DNA from: Peptoniphilaceae bacterium
GTDB taxonomy: Bacteria; Bacillota; Clostridia; Tissierellales; Peptoniphilaceae
Direction: 5' to 3'
Assembly: GCA_902363535.1 (NCBI GenBank)
Contig: CABJAE010000005.1
Span: 62,001 to 126,000, forward strand
DNA length: 64,000 bases
The notes below the pieces were generated by a model. The model had not been told where the DNA came from. It was given only the letters and a program-made list of their open reading frames with translations, and did not search any database. Positions 32,337 to 40,405 of the stretch are shown piece by piece. The stretch's first letter is position 1. Each line of letters begins with the position of its first letter. Made by a program: the position numbers and the translations under genes.

Positions 32337-32758
32337 ATGTGGTGGTTTTATACGGACGTCTGACCCGCGATCCGGAGCTGAAGTATAGCCAAGGCGGCGT
32401 AGCGAATTGCTTCGCCACGGTTGCCGTGGATCGGGGGATGACGAAAGAGAAGCGGCAGGAAGCGGAAGCAGCGGGCAGACCCACCGCTGATTTTATCAGC
32501 ATCAAGGCGTTCGGTAAGACCGCCGAGCTGTTGGCCAATTACTTTCGCAAAGGCAATAGAGTGGCCCTTGAAGGACGGATACAGACAGGAAGCTACGAGA
32601 AGAACGACGAACGGGTGTATACCACCGATGTCATTGTGAACCGGCTGCACTTCGTAGAAAGCGCGAAAGAAAATGGCGGCGGAAATATCGGAAGCTTCGC
32701 ACCGATGAATGGACAGGCGGGCTATTATGAGGTGAACGAAAAGGATGTGCCGTTTTAG
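32333..32758 (+). CDS. ssb: Phage single-stranded DNA-binding protein
   Basis: OB-fold SSB of 141 aa: 'VVLYGRLTRDPELKYSQGG', 'ANCFATVAVDR', 'DFISIKAFGKTAELLANYF', 'KGNRVALEGRIQTGSYE', with the acidic tail 'NEKDVPF' that recruits partner proteins (usual DDDIPF). It coats ssDNA in phage replication/recombination. ATGA overlap with the upstream gene. Confidence 0.95.
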   Translation: MNVVVLYGRLTRDPELKYSQGGVANCFATVAVDRGMTKEKRQEAEAAGRPTADFISIKAFGKTAELLANYFRKGNRVALEGRIQTGSYEKNDERVYTTDVIVNRLHFVESAKENGGGNIGSFAPMNGQAGYYEVNEKDVPF

Positions 32759-32776
32759 ATCATTGTTTTGCAGGTA

Positions 32777-32805
32777 TTGACCTCTGAGGTAGAATAAGAG
32801 ATAAT
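32777..32805 (+). promoter_or_regulatory. Promoter after ssb
   Basis: TTGACC (32777-32782), 17-nt spacer, GATAAT (32800-32805), about 50 nt before the gene at 32854. It could boost the small gene and the late regulator. Confidence 0.65.
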
Positions 32806-32853
32806 AAAAAGAACTAATGTTCTGATTAAATTATTTTACACGGAGGTTCCGGC

Positions 32854-33075
32854 ATGAATTATGGCGAAAAGACGTTTATCCAAGAAGTGTATGATCGAGG
32901 TTATGCGACGAAGACAGCGGCCAGAGAGTATGCGAAAGAAAACAAAAAGCATTTTTACACAGAGCAGGATCTTTTGAACGTACATGAACGGTATTGGTCC
33001 ATTCGGACAAAACGGATGGATGAGGCACGCTTATGGGCGGACAAGTTGCTCCGGGAGGAAGACGGAGAGGATTAA
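32854..33075 (+). CDS. Small phage protein, unknown
   Basis: A 73-aa charged helical protein ('EKTFIQEVYDRGYATKTAAR', 'KRMDEARLWADKLLREED'). SD 'cggaggttcc' precedes ATG 32854. First gene after the 32777 promoter; the late regulator follows after 23 nt. Confidence 0.6.
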   Translation: MNYGEKTFIQEVYDRGYATKTAAREYAKENKKHFYTEQDLLNVHERYWSIRTKRMDEARLWADKLLREEDGED

Positions 33076-33098
33076 CAAAGCATAAGGAAGGAGCTGGC

Positions 33099-33494
33099 AT
33101 GGACGCTGAAACGCTAAAGGAGTACCGGTATTTAAAACGTGAAATCAAGAGTCTGCAAAAGCGGATCGACCATCTGAATTCGACGTTGACGGATCGTGTG
33201 CGTGCGTCCAACAGCGAGTTTCCGTATCAAGAGATACATATTCAGATTGAGGGGGAAGACCCGAGGAAAAGCAACTTGGAGCTAATTCTACAGGAGCGAC
33301 TGGATGCGTGTGTCGATAAGGTCATTGAGATCGAGCGATTCATTTCATCCATCGAAGACAGTCGAACCCGGATGATTTTTCAAAGGCGCTATGTCGACGG
33401 GTGGAGCTGGCAGAAGATTAGTATGAGCATGGGAAGTGGTGGTGAAGCATACGCTAGAATGGTTCACAATAGATTTTTAATGAGGAAAGAGTAA
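33099..33494 (+). CDS. Late-gene transcription regulator, ArpU/DUF1492-like
   Basis: A 131-aa protein: an N-terminal coiled coil ('YLKREIKSLQKRIDHLNSTL') and a C-terminal sigma-70 region 4-like HTH ('SRTRMIFQRRYVDGWSWQKI'). ArpU/RinA/DUF1492 proteins in this position activate phage late (terminase and structural) operons. ATG 33099 is set by 'aaggaaggag'; the longer frame from 33033 lies inside the preceding gene. Confidence 0.8.
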   Translation: MDAETLKEYRYLKREIKSLQKRIDHLNSTLTDRVRASNSEFPYQEIHIQIEGEDPRKSNLELILQERLDACVDKVIEIERFISSIEDSRTRMIFQRRYVDGWSWQKISMSMGSGGEAYARMVHNRFLMRKE

Positions 33495-33520
33495 CTTTAA
33501 CTTTTAGTACAAGACTATTG

Positions 33521-33529
33521 TGTTATAAT
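33521..33529 (+). promoter_or_regulatory. Extended -10 promoter of the PanA-like module
   Basis: Perfect extended -10 'tgtTATAAT' with TATAAT at 33524-33529, 20 nt before the SD/start; -35 region poor. It gives the module its own expression, as expected for a toxin-antitoxin pair kept active in the lysogen. Confidence 0.7.
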
Positions 33530-33549
33530 TATCCTAGGAGGAGATAGTT

Positions 33550-34020
33550 ATGACCTGTGTAGATATAATAGATGGAGTATACTCTGCTAATGATATTGCC
33601 AATTGGTTTTTAAACTATAATTTTCAATTGCGAGAATTTGAAGATGAAGATACAGACAATATTAGTAATTTAAAATTACAAAAGTTGTTATATTATGCAC
33701 AAGGTACTTTTTTGGCTATTCACAATCAAAAATTATTTAACGACCCTATAGTGGCCTGGAAGCATGGGCCGGTCGTAGAGAGCGTATACCAAAATTTCAA
33801 ATCTTATGGTGCTTCAGGAATCGATCAATTTCAAGAAGTTAAGTTGGATGATGAGACTGTAGATCTTTTGATCGAAGTCTACGACGTGTTCGGGAAATAT
33901 TCCGCTTGGGGTTTAAGAGAGATGACGCATCAAGAGGACCCTTGGAAGAATACGAATCAAAGTGATGTTATTGATCCTCGTCTAATAAAAAAATACTTTG
34001 AGGAACATTATGTCTCGTAA
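33550..34020 (+). CDS. Panacea-domain (SocA/GepA-like, DUF4065) antitoxin candidate
   Basis: A 156-aa Panacea protein: 'VYSANDIANWFLN', 'SNLKLQKLLYYAQGTFLAIH', 'PIVAWKHGPVVESVYQNFKS', 'LREMTHQEDPWKN' are the family signature. Panacea proteins are antitoxins (PanA) that neutralise many unrelated toxins encoded next to them, and include SocA, a proteolytic adaptor. Own promoter and SD 'aggaggag'. The downstream gene overlaps by 11 nt, so the pair looks like a PanAT operon. AT-rich composition differs from the phage genes around it, suggesting acquisition as a unit. Confidence 0.85.
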   Translation: MTCVDIIDGVYSANDIANWFLNYNFQLREFEDEDTDNISNLKLQKLLYYAQGTFLAIHNQKLFNDPIVAWKHGPVVESVYQNFKSYGASGIDQFQEVKLDDETVDLLIEVYDVFGKYSAWGLREMTHQEDPWKNTNQSDVIDPRLIKKYFEEHYVS

Positions 34021-34444
34021 GAAGAGGGTTTCAAAAAAGCCAGATAACATCAAAATAAAAGAGCCGGATAAGCCACTTCATTATCCGGTTCTTTGTTTTA
34101 AGCATTTAACTAAAAATAAGAAATTTAATATTAAGTACTTTAGGGATGACAAAGAGAAATTAAAAGCTTACGGCTCCTTTTTTTATCTTGTAGGTAGTAT
34201 TCAGGAAACTGATTGGCTGACTTTGTATCAGAAATCAAAAGCATCAGGATTGGAAACCATTCCGAGTAATCAAATTAATTTTAAACCTTATAATTACAAA
34301 CTAACACCTGACGAGAAAGTAATTGTATTCAGATTTTATCATGGAAAATACAGATTGATTGGTGTGAAATCGGCAAAAAATAAGGACGTGTTACATGTAT
34401 TAGGATTTGATTTTGATCATTCGGCATACGATCATGGTAAATAG
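34010..34444 (+). CDS. Putative toxin partner of the PanA-like protein, unknown fold
   Basis: A 144-aa basic protein with a lysine-rich N-terminus ('SRKKRVSKKPDNIKIKEPDK') and a compact alpha/beta remainder ('KLKAYGSFFYLVGSIQETDW', 'KVIVFRFYHGKYRLIGVKS', 'VLGFDFDHSAYDHG'). I recognise no known toxin family (no Fic, RelE, PIN or synthetase motif). The end 'FDFDHSAYDHG' holds conserved-looking Asp/His residues that could be catalytic. Start ATG 34010 lies inside the antitoxin gene. The toxin role rests on pairing with a Panacea gene. Confidence 0.6.
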   Translation: MSRKKRVSKKPDNIKIKEPDKPLHYPVLCFKHLTKNKKFNIKYFRDDKEKLKAYGSFFYLVGSIQETDWLTLYQKSKASGLETIPSNQINFKPYNYKLTPDEKVIVFRFYHGKYRLIGVKSAKNKDVLHVLGFDFDHSAYDHGK

Positions 34445-34496
34445 TGGTGCGTTTTGTGCGATTTTGCCGTGGCATAATGATAGTGTGGATAACTAG

Positions 34497-34526
34497 AGAG
34501 ATCTCCGGAGGGAGGTTTCTTTTTTT
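34497..34526 (+). terminator. Intrinsic terminator after the PanA-like module
   Basis: Stem 'agagatctcc'/'ggaggtttct' (two G-U pairs), loop GGAG, T-run 34520-34526. It closes the early/TA region before packaging genes. Confidence 0.85.
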
Positions 34527-34599
34527 ATGTCCTGAGGTAGCTCGGTGGGGCCTTCTTGAATGAATCGTAAGCATGGACTGTTTCGAACGGATGGTACAT
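34525..34599 (-). CDS. Possible 24-aa peptide gene on the minus strand
   Basis: In an otherwise gene-free stretch, the minus strand has AGGAG (34610-34606), 6 nt, ATG 34599, 24 codons ('MYHPFETVHAYDSFKKA...') and TAA at 34527-34525 beside the hairpin. The SD and spacing are ideal, but there is no clear promoter. Low confidence. Confidence 0.3.
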   Translation of the reverse strand: MYHPFETVHAYDSFKKAPPSYLRT

Positions 34600-34758
34600 T
34601 TTGATCTCCTATTTCCTCGAACCGAGCGGGGCGCGAAGCACGGCACTTTGATCGCGCGGGGCGGGTTTCAGCCGTGATACATAAGATAAAAGCTATTTAC
34701 AGTATTGACAGAAAGCATAGAAAATAATCAATTGATAGGACTTTAAAGAGGTGGGGTG
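34600..34758. other. Non-coding region before terminase, candidate cos/packaging site
   Basis: No plausible plus-strand gene. It holds a GC-rich island (about 34617-34675) with two GCGGGGCG octamers (34626-34633 and 34656-34663) exactly 30 bp apart, then an AT-rich stretch with TTGACA (34705-34710) but no matching -10. The cos or pac site of such phages usually lies just before the terminase small-subunit gene. Confidence 0.4.
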
Positions 34759-35397
34759 ATGTCGAGCCGTAAGTTGGATTATTGTGGCGCAAAGACGCGC
34801 GCAGGGACAGCGTGCAAAAAAACAGCCGGCTGGGGAACGGATCATGTGGGAACCGGCCGATGCAAATTACATGGCGGAAAGAGCACCGGGCCAAAGCCGG
34901 AAAACATGCGCGGCAATAAGAATGCAGAGAAGCACGGTCTCTTTAGTAAATACTTGCCGGAGGAAACACAGGCGCTTTTGGATGCCATCGAATCATTAAG
35001 TCCACTGGATATCCTATGGGAGAACATCAAAATTCAGTATGCAGCAATTATTCGGGCACAGACGATCATGGAGGTAAAAAACCGTGAAGACCTAGTGCGA
35101 TTAGAAAAAAAGAAAAGCGAAGGGGAATTCGGTGATGCCGTCGAGTACGAATATCACACGGCTTGGGATCGCTACGAACGCTTCTTAACATCACAAGCGA
35201 GGGCGATGACGAATCTAACAAATATGATTGTGAAGTATGAAGCGCAATGCAATCAAGGATTGGCGACAGAAGAGCAGATGCTTCGGATCGATAAGCTAAA
35301 GACTGAAATCGATAAACTGAAAGGAATTTCAGAAGAGATTGAAGACTTAGATGAAATTAAGGAATTGGTTTATGAAGAAAAAGACGATTCCATTTAA
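34759..35397 (+). CDS. terS: Terminase small subunit
   Basis: A 212-aa DNA-recognition subunit of the packaging motor. An N-terminal Cys/His segment ('CGAKTRAGTACKK', 'GRCKLHGGKSTGPKPEN', 'NKNAEKHGLFSKYL') is typical of phage small terminases/HGG-type proteins. A long helical region 'DKLKTEIDKLKGISEEIEDL' follows. ATG 34759 has 'agaggtgggg'. It overlaps terL by 26 nt. Function rests on motif and position before terL. Confidence 0.82.
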   Translation: MSSRKLDYCGAKTRAGTACKKTAGWGTDHVGTGRCKLHGGKSTGPKPENMRGNKNAEKHGLFSKYLPEETQALLDAIESLSPLDILWENIKIQYAAIIRAQTIMEVKNREDLVRLEKKKSEGEFGDAVEYEYHTAWDRYERFLTSQARAMTNLTNMIVKYEAQCNQGLATEEQMLRIDKLKTEIDKLKGISEEIEDLDEIKELVYEEKDDSI

Positions 35398-36658
35398 TTT
35401 TAGCGACAAACACGTCAACTATATTCGTAGATGCAAAGAGAACATGTACAACGTGGCGGAAGGTGCTGTTCGTGCGGGTAAAACCGTAGATAATATCTTC
35501 GCTTTCGCTATGGAATTGATGACCGTACCCGATAGGATCCATCTCGCAACTGGTTCAACAGTCGCAAATGCAAAATTAAATATCGGTGATGCGAACGGCT
35601 TCGGCCTTGAATATATTTTTCGAGGACAATGTCGTTGGAGCAAATATAAAGATAATGAGGCCTTGATTATAAAAGGGCCTCATACTCGTTTTAAAGAGAA
35701 AATCGTTATATTTGCAGGCGGCGCGAAAGCCGACAGTTATAAGAAAATACGTGGTAACTCTTATGGAATGTGGATTGCAACAGAGATCAATTTACATCAC
35801 GACAACACAATCAAAGAAGCATTCAACCGAACAGCAGCAGCGAAGGTAAGAAAATTCTTTTGGGATTTAAACCCTTCGCACCCGAAACATAAGATTTATG
35901 TTGATTACATCGATAAGTATCGCGATATGGGCGACGAATTGATTGGCGGATATAACTACGAGCATTTCACCATTGACGATAACATTAATCTTCCGAAAGA
36001 ACGTATTTTAGAAATCAAAAGCCAATATGATCCTAATACGGTTTGGTATCATCGAGACATTCTAGGTCGCCGAATGGTAGCAGAAGGTTTGATCTATCGG
36101 AATTTTGCCAACAATCCAAAGAAATATGTCTTAGAAAAAATCTCAGAACCGTTGATTATTCAAATCGGCTTAGACTTTGGGGGATCCGGTTCAAAGCATG
36201 CTTTCGTAGCTAGTGGAATAAGTCGTGATTTGAAACGGTTGTACGCACTGGCAAGTAAGAGAACAGAACCTGAAGATCCTGAAACGCTTTATAGAGATTA
36301 TCTGGAGTTTGAGCGGTTTGTTTCAATGAAATACGGACCAATTGCAGCGTGTCATGTAGATTCTGCCGAGCAGGTTTTGAGGCGAGGTATCCAGACAAAA
36401 ACCGTTATTCCGATTAAAAACTCAATAAAAAATGAAATCAACGACCGAATTCGAGTGACGGACCAACTTATGAATTCAGGTCGTTTTTATATGACGAAAG
36501 ATTGTGAGAGTTTGTCTGAAGCATTATCTATGGCAGTTTGGGATCCAGATAAACCAACTGATTTTATTCGATTGGATGACGGAACATCCGATATAGATAC
36601 ATTGGACGCGTTCGAATATTCGTGGGAAAAGTACATTAAAGCATTGAATATATTGTAG
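35372..36658 (+). CDS. terL: Terminase large subunit
   Basis: Packaging ATPase and nuclease, 428 aa. Walker A 'AEGAVRAGKT' at 29-38, adenine/coupling region 'KIRGNSYGMWIATEINLHH' (Walker B-type), 'FFWDLNPSHPKH' and the nuclease domain starting 'IQIGLDFGGSGSKHAFVASG' with later acidic residues ('DDGTSDIDTLDAFEYSWEKY'). ATG 35372 follows 'aaggaa'; the frame extends upstream within terS without a good SD. Of the PBSX/SPP1 type by pattern. Confidence 0.93.
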   Translation: MKKKTIPFNFSDKHVNYIRRCKENMYNVAEGAVRAGKTVDNIFAFAMELMTVPDRIHLATGSTVANAKLNIGDANGFGLEYIFRGQCRWSKYKDNEALIIKGPHTRFKEKIVIFAGGAKADSYKKIRGNSYGMWIATEINLHHDNTIKEAFNRTAAAKVRKFFWDLNPSHPKHKIYVDYIDKYRDMGDELIGGYNYEHFTIDDNINLPKERILEIKSQYDPNTVWYHRDILGRRMVAEGLIYRNFANNPKKYVLEKISEPLIIQIGLDFGGSGSKHAFVASGISRDLKRLYALASKRTEPEDPETLYRDYLEFERFVSMKYGPIAACHVDSAEQVLRRGIQTKTVIPIKNSIKNEINDRIRVTDQLMNSGRFYMTKDCESLSEALSMAVWDPDKPTDFIRLDDGTSDIDTLDAFEYSWEKYIKALNIL

Positions 36659-36669
36659 GAGGTGAGATC

Positions 36670-37965
36670 GTGTTACAAGATGAGATTCGGCAACGCCTTG
36701 GAATCAATAAATCAAGCAATCAAAACGACTTTATGTTGTGGATGGATTGCTACCACGGTGAATACCCATGGCTTGGTGGTGATAACTTAGAAAGTTTAGG
36801 TTTAGCTGCGAGCATTTCGTCCGAGTTTGCAAGGCTTGCGACCATTGAGTTGGAAAGTGAAATTGTAAATGACGAAGAATTAAATAAAATTTATCAAGAA
36901 GTCATTGACCATTGTAGGAACTTTACAGAATATGCCATGGCGTTTGGCGGTTTGATTATAAAGCCGTATCCAGTAGGCGATGAGATTAGGTTTGATTTCG
37001 CCACGCCTGATCGTTATGTCATTAAAGATATTAACAGCCACGTTATTTTCATCGATCGAATAATCAAGTTTGAAGACGACAAAGATGTTTATTACACGCG
37101 ACTTGAAGAACACATGAAAGACGGACATTGGATCGTGACGAATTCATTCTATCGTTCTGAAAATTATTCAACATTAGGCGAATTATGCACTCAAGACGGC
37201 ATTGCCGAGTGGGCAGGAATTGTTCCTGAATCAGTTATTGAGTATGACCGACCGTTATTTGCCTATTTAAAAAATCCACAAGCGAATAACTTAGATTGGC
37301 AGAATAAAGAAGGCGTTTCTTGTTTCGCCAGGGCATTGAGCTTGATTCAAGATGCGGATGAGCAATATCAACGTACCTTGTGGGAGTTTAGAGGTTCTGA
37401 ACTTGCCATCGATGCGGATGTGACTGTTCTAACGCAAAGAGGAGAGCTACCACATGGGAAAGAAAGGTTATTTCGAAACCTTGGGATTGACCAGGAATCA
37501 GGATTTTATGAAGTGTTCAGTCCTGCGATTAGAGATTCTTCCTTGTTTAATGGTTTAAATAAAATTCTTCGCCGAATTGAATTCACTGTAGGACTTGCTT
37601 ATGGAACATTATCCGAAGTGGATCAAGTGGATAAGACGGCAACAGAAGTGAAGGCAAGTAAGCAACGATCTTATGCCACTATCGTCGACATTCAAAAAGA
37701 AATTCAAAAAGCGTTAACTGAGACGGCCGAACTGATTTGCTTCTGGCTAAATAAACAAGAGCCCGACATTAGTTTTAGTTTTGATGATTCCTTGATCGTG
37801 GATAGCGAAACGGAACAGAAGATACGGATGCAAGAAGTAGCAGCCGGCTTGATAAAGCCTGAAAACTATTTGATGTGGCGGTATGGAATATCTGAAGAAG
37901 AAGCGAGGAAGATGCTTCCGAGCGTTGAAGAAACGGATGATGAAGATGACGAAACGGTGGAGTAA
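36670..37965 (+). CDS. Phage portal protein
   Basis: A 431-aa portal of the SPP1 gp6/A118 type, forming the dodecameric ring at the capsid vertex: 'WMDCYHGEYPW', 'YAMAFGGLIIKPYPVGDEI', 'NSFYR', 'RTLWEFRGSELAIDADVTVL', 'RRIEFTVGLAYGTLSEVDQV', 'KTATEVKASKQRSYATIVDI'. GTG start 36670 with 'ggaggtgaga'. An acidic tail closes the protein. Confidence 0.92.
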   Translation: MLQDEIRQRLGINKSSNQNDFMLWMDCYHGEYPWLGGDNLESLGLAASISSEFARLATIELESEIVNDEELNKIYQEVIDHCRNFTEYAMAFGGLIIKPYPVGDEIRFDFATPDRYVIKDINSHVIFIDRIIKFEDDKDVYYTRLEEHMKDGHWIVTNSFYRSENYSTLGELCTQDGIAEWAGIVPESVIEYDRPLFAYLKNPQANNLDWQNKEGVSCFARALSLIQDADEQYQRTLWEFRGSELAIDADVTVLTQRGELPHGKERLFRNLGIDQESGFYEVFSPAIRDSSLFNGLNKILRRIEFTVGLAYGTLSEVDQVDKTATEVKASKQRSYATIVDIQKEIQKALTETAELICFWLNKQEPDISFSFDDSLIVDSETEQKIRMQEVAAGLIKPENYLMWRYGISEEEARKMLPSVEETDDEDDETVE

Positions 37966-37968
37966 CCT

Positions 37969-39492
37969 ATGCTTAGCCCAGATTATTTTGTCGGAGCTGA
38001 TAAACAGATTCAGAAGTATTTAGAACAACTTGAAGACGATGTGCTTCGGGATGTTGCGAGACATTTAAGAACTGCGACCGGGAGAAATCAAATGGAAGCA
38101 ATGATTGATGTAGATTACAGCCTTAATGACATGACGAAGAAGGTTGCAAAGTTTTCAAATCAATCGGTCTCCGAAATTGAAAAGATCATGGAAGCGGCAG
38201 GTGTAAAATCATATGCCGATGACAAAAAGCTATACGCAAAAGGGGAAAAGCATCTTCCGGATTACCAAGACAATTTATCGGCCATGAAGTTCGTTGAGGC
38301 AATTAAAAGACAAAGTGGAAATGATTTAAAGAATATCACCAAAACTACCGGTTTCGCCGGGAAGGGGTTAACGCAGTTTTACCGGACAGAACTTTCTCAG
38401 GCAGTTTTAAATTTAAGATCCGGCGCCTTTTCTTCCGATCAAATTATTCGACAAATGGTCAATAAATGCGCCGACCGCGGCTTGGTAAGTGTAGACTATG
38501 CCTCGGGAAGAACAATGCGCATGGAAGCTGCTGTGCGAATGTGCGTGAATACAGGATTTAGACAATTAACAACTCAAATGGGGTTAATGAATGCAGAACT
38601 CGTCGGCCAAGATTTAATGGAAATATCCGCACACGCAGGAGCAAGGCCGACGCACCAAGAGTGGCAAGGACAGATTGTTTCTTTAAGCGGAAAACCTGAT
38701 TATTTGTCATTGAATGATATTGGCTATGGTTCCGCCGACGGCTTTAGCGGCGTCAATTGTAGGCATAGCTGGTACCCATTCTTTGAGGGAATCTCTGAAC
38801 CTGCATATAGTGATTTCGAAGAGCCGCAACCGTTTGAGTATAAAGGGAAAAAATACACTGCGTACGAAGCCGCTCAACGCATACGGCATCTGGAAAATTC
38901 CATCAAGAAAGAAAAACGAAAGATTACTATGTATGACGAACTCGGCGATGAAGATAGAGTAACGACGCACAAAGTGCGGGAGCAGCGATTGCGCCAAGAG
39001 CGGGATAAATTCAGCAATCATGCGAAGGTGTACAGGACAAAAAAAGATGGGTATAATAGGAATGATAGAAACATTTCCGGCGCAATATCGGATGAGCACT
39101 CTCAAGAGGCAAGAAAGCACGCTAAGCTCTATTACAATGAGATTCGAGGACAAACCACCGATATAGCAAGAATTGCATCGAATACCGGTTATGACGAATC
39201 TATTATAAAGGAGATAAAAGAGTATCTTTTCATCGATAAACACCAGTTGATTGACGGCTATCGTAGATTCGATCCGGACTTCGCTATTGCTCAAAGCTGG
39301 CAACGATTAGCTCAGAATGACATTAAAAAACATGATTTGACATTGTTAAAACACGAAATCCACGAACGAAGGCTGATAGCTAGAGGAATGACGCAAGACG
39401 AAGCGCACAAAGAAACATCGAAGTTATACAACTATAAGAAAGAGGCGGGTGAGTATTATGCTAAACTTAAGAAGCGTAAGAAAAGAAAATAA
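37969..39492 (+). CDS. Minor capsid protein with C-terminal toxin-like domain
   Basis: Residues 1 to about 290 match phage minor capsid protein 2 (MuF-related): 'FYRTELSQAVLNLRSGAFSS', 'GRTMRMEAAVRMCVNTGFRQ', 'SAHAGARPTHQEWQGQIVSL', 'GYGSADGFSGVNCRHSWYPF'. A coiled linker follows. The last about 130 residues (from 375: 'ARKHAKLYYNEIRGQT', 'IKEYLFIDKHQLIDGYRRFD', 'LLKHEIHERRLI') form a separate domain seen at the ends of polymorphic-toxin-type proteins. MuF-type proteins are packaged in the capsid and injected, so the tail may be a delivered effector. The next gene overlaps by 35 nt and is a candidate immunity gene. Confidence 0.8.
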   Translation: MLSPDYFVGADKQIQKYLEQLEDDVLRDVARHLRTATGRNQMEAMIDVDYSLNDMTKKVAKFSNQSVSEIEKIMEAAGVKSYADDKKLYAKGEKHLPDYQDNLSAMKFVEAIKRQSGNDLKNITKTTGFAGKGLTQFYRTELSQAVLNLRSGAFSSDQIIRQMVNKCADRGLVSVDYASGRTMRMEAAVRMCVNTGFRQLTTQMGLMNAELVGQDLMEISAHAGARPTHQEWQGQIVSLSGKPDYLSLNDIGYGSADGFSGVNCRHSWYPFFEGISEPAYSDFEEPQPFEYKGKKYTAYEAAQRIRHLENSIKKEKRKITMYDELGDEDRVTTHKVREQRLRQERDKFSNHAKVYRTKKDGYNRNDRNISGAISDEHSQEARKHAKLYYNEIRGQTTDIARIASNTGYDESIIKEIKEYLFIDKHQLIDGYRRFDPDFAIAQSWQRLAQNDIKKHDLTLLKHEIHERRLIARGMTQDEAHKETSKLYNYKKEAGEYYAKLKKRKKRK

Positions 39493-39706
39493 TATCATTT
39501 CTGCGGACTATTACCCTGAAGATTGGGGTGAGTTTGGCACCGTTTCTGTCAATTGTAACGACTTTGATGACTATGAAATCAATCTTAGTCCGAAGGATAA
39601 AAGGGAATATAGTGGCTATCCATATGCAATTAACGCATTAAATGCTCTTAGAGACATGGCAGAAGGTGAACGTGAGATTAAAGACTGCGTAGTGATGTGG
39701 TATTAG
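39458..39706 (+). CDS. Candidate immunity protein for the capsid-linked toxin
   Basis: An 82-aa acidic protein ('NIISADYYPEDWGEFGTVSV', 'CNDFDDYEINLSPKDKREYS', 'YPYAINALNALRDMAEGE') starting inside the minor capsid gene at ATG 39458 (SD 'gaggcgggtgag'). Small, acidic and translation-coupled to a toxin-like C-terminus is the usual layout of an immunity gene. The protein family is otherwise unknown to me. Confidence 0.55.
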   Translation: MLNLRSVRKENNIISADYYPEDWGEFGTVSVNCNDFDDYEINLSPKDKREYSGYPYAINALNALRDMAEGEREIKDCVVMWY

Positions 39707-40030
39707 ATGATTGAAGACTTTAAGATAATTTACACCATCCTATCGACGCTCCAAAGCTCTCTAGATTATCCGAAGGTTGATGTCGAACGCTTAAGCGCAG
39801 AATATTTGGAAATCAATAAGCACCGGCGCGATCATCTATTAGAAATGCTCGTAGATGCAGGATATATTAAAGGAGTTCAGGTGCGGCGCTACGAAGACGG
39901 AAGCTATCTTTTAATGTTGAAAGATGTTCAAATTACCCTGAAAGGCTTAGAGTACTTAGAGGAAAACTCTATTCTAAGGCGCGTTCAACGTGAGTTAAAG
40001 GGAATCAAAGAAACAATTCCGGGGTTATAA
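39707..40030 (+). CDS. YjcQ-family winged-helix protein
   Basis: A 107-aa protein of the YjcQ family: 'DFKIIYTILSTLQSSLDYPK', 'RRDHLLEMLVDAGYIKGV', 'DVQITLKGLEYLEENS'. Common in prophages within the head genes; a DNA-binding regulator is likely but unproven. ATG 39707 directly follows the previous stop. Confidence 0.8.
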   Translation: MIEDFKIIYTILSTLQSSLDYPKVDVERLSAEYLEINKHRRDHLLEMLVDAGYIKGVQVRRYEDGSYLLMLKDVQITLKGLEYLEENSILRRVQRELKGIKETIPGL

Positions 40031-40078
40031 AACAGAGCTCTTGTTCAAACGAAATAGGAGCTTTTTTAGTGCAAAAAT

Positions 40079-40339
40079 ATGAAGCTAACAATAAAACACT
40101 ATCCAAAGTTGGAGCGGCCTTGGTTATTAAAGCGTGAGCATGGAGATTACGATCAACATGCTCATTTTTATACCGAGAAAGAAGCGAAATGCTGTCGTCG
40201 ATTGATCGATCAAGGTCGTTATCCTTATGAGAAAAAATATAAAATCGCGATGAAGCGACTTTTATCAGAAGAAGAATTTAAAGCGTTGCGTAAAAAGCAA
40301 CGCTATTTTAATAGTCAAAAAGGAGTCCGTAGGTCCTGA
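40079..40339 (+). CDS. Small phage protein, unknown
   Basis: An 86-aa basic protein ('PKLERPWLLKREHGDYDQHA', 'EKEAKCCRRLIDQGRYPYEK', 'KALRKKQRYFNSQKG') with the look of a recurrent short prophage protein. The start must be ATG 40079, because a stop lies in frame just upstream. The nearest SD (AGGAG 40056-40060) is 18 nt away, so expression is probably weak. Confidence 0.55.
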   Translation: MKLTIKHYPKLERPWLLKREHGDYDQHAHFYTEKEAKCCRRLIDQGRYPYEKKYKIAMKRLLSEEEFKALRKKQRYFNSQKGVRRS

Positions 40340-40405
40340 GTAAGACGTTAAACTGCTCCATGTTTTGGTCTCCTTTCGATCATGGCGGCGAAAAGCCGCC
40401 AATAT

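Noticed and set aside
34527..34598. tRNA-like stretch ('taggtagctcggtgggg'-type D arm and 'ttcgaa')
   Set aside because: The D loop is too short, acceptor ends do not pair and no anticodon stem forms; the minus-strand peptide frame explains the region no worse.
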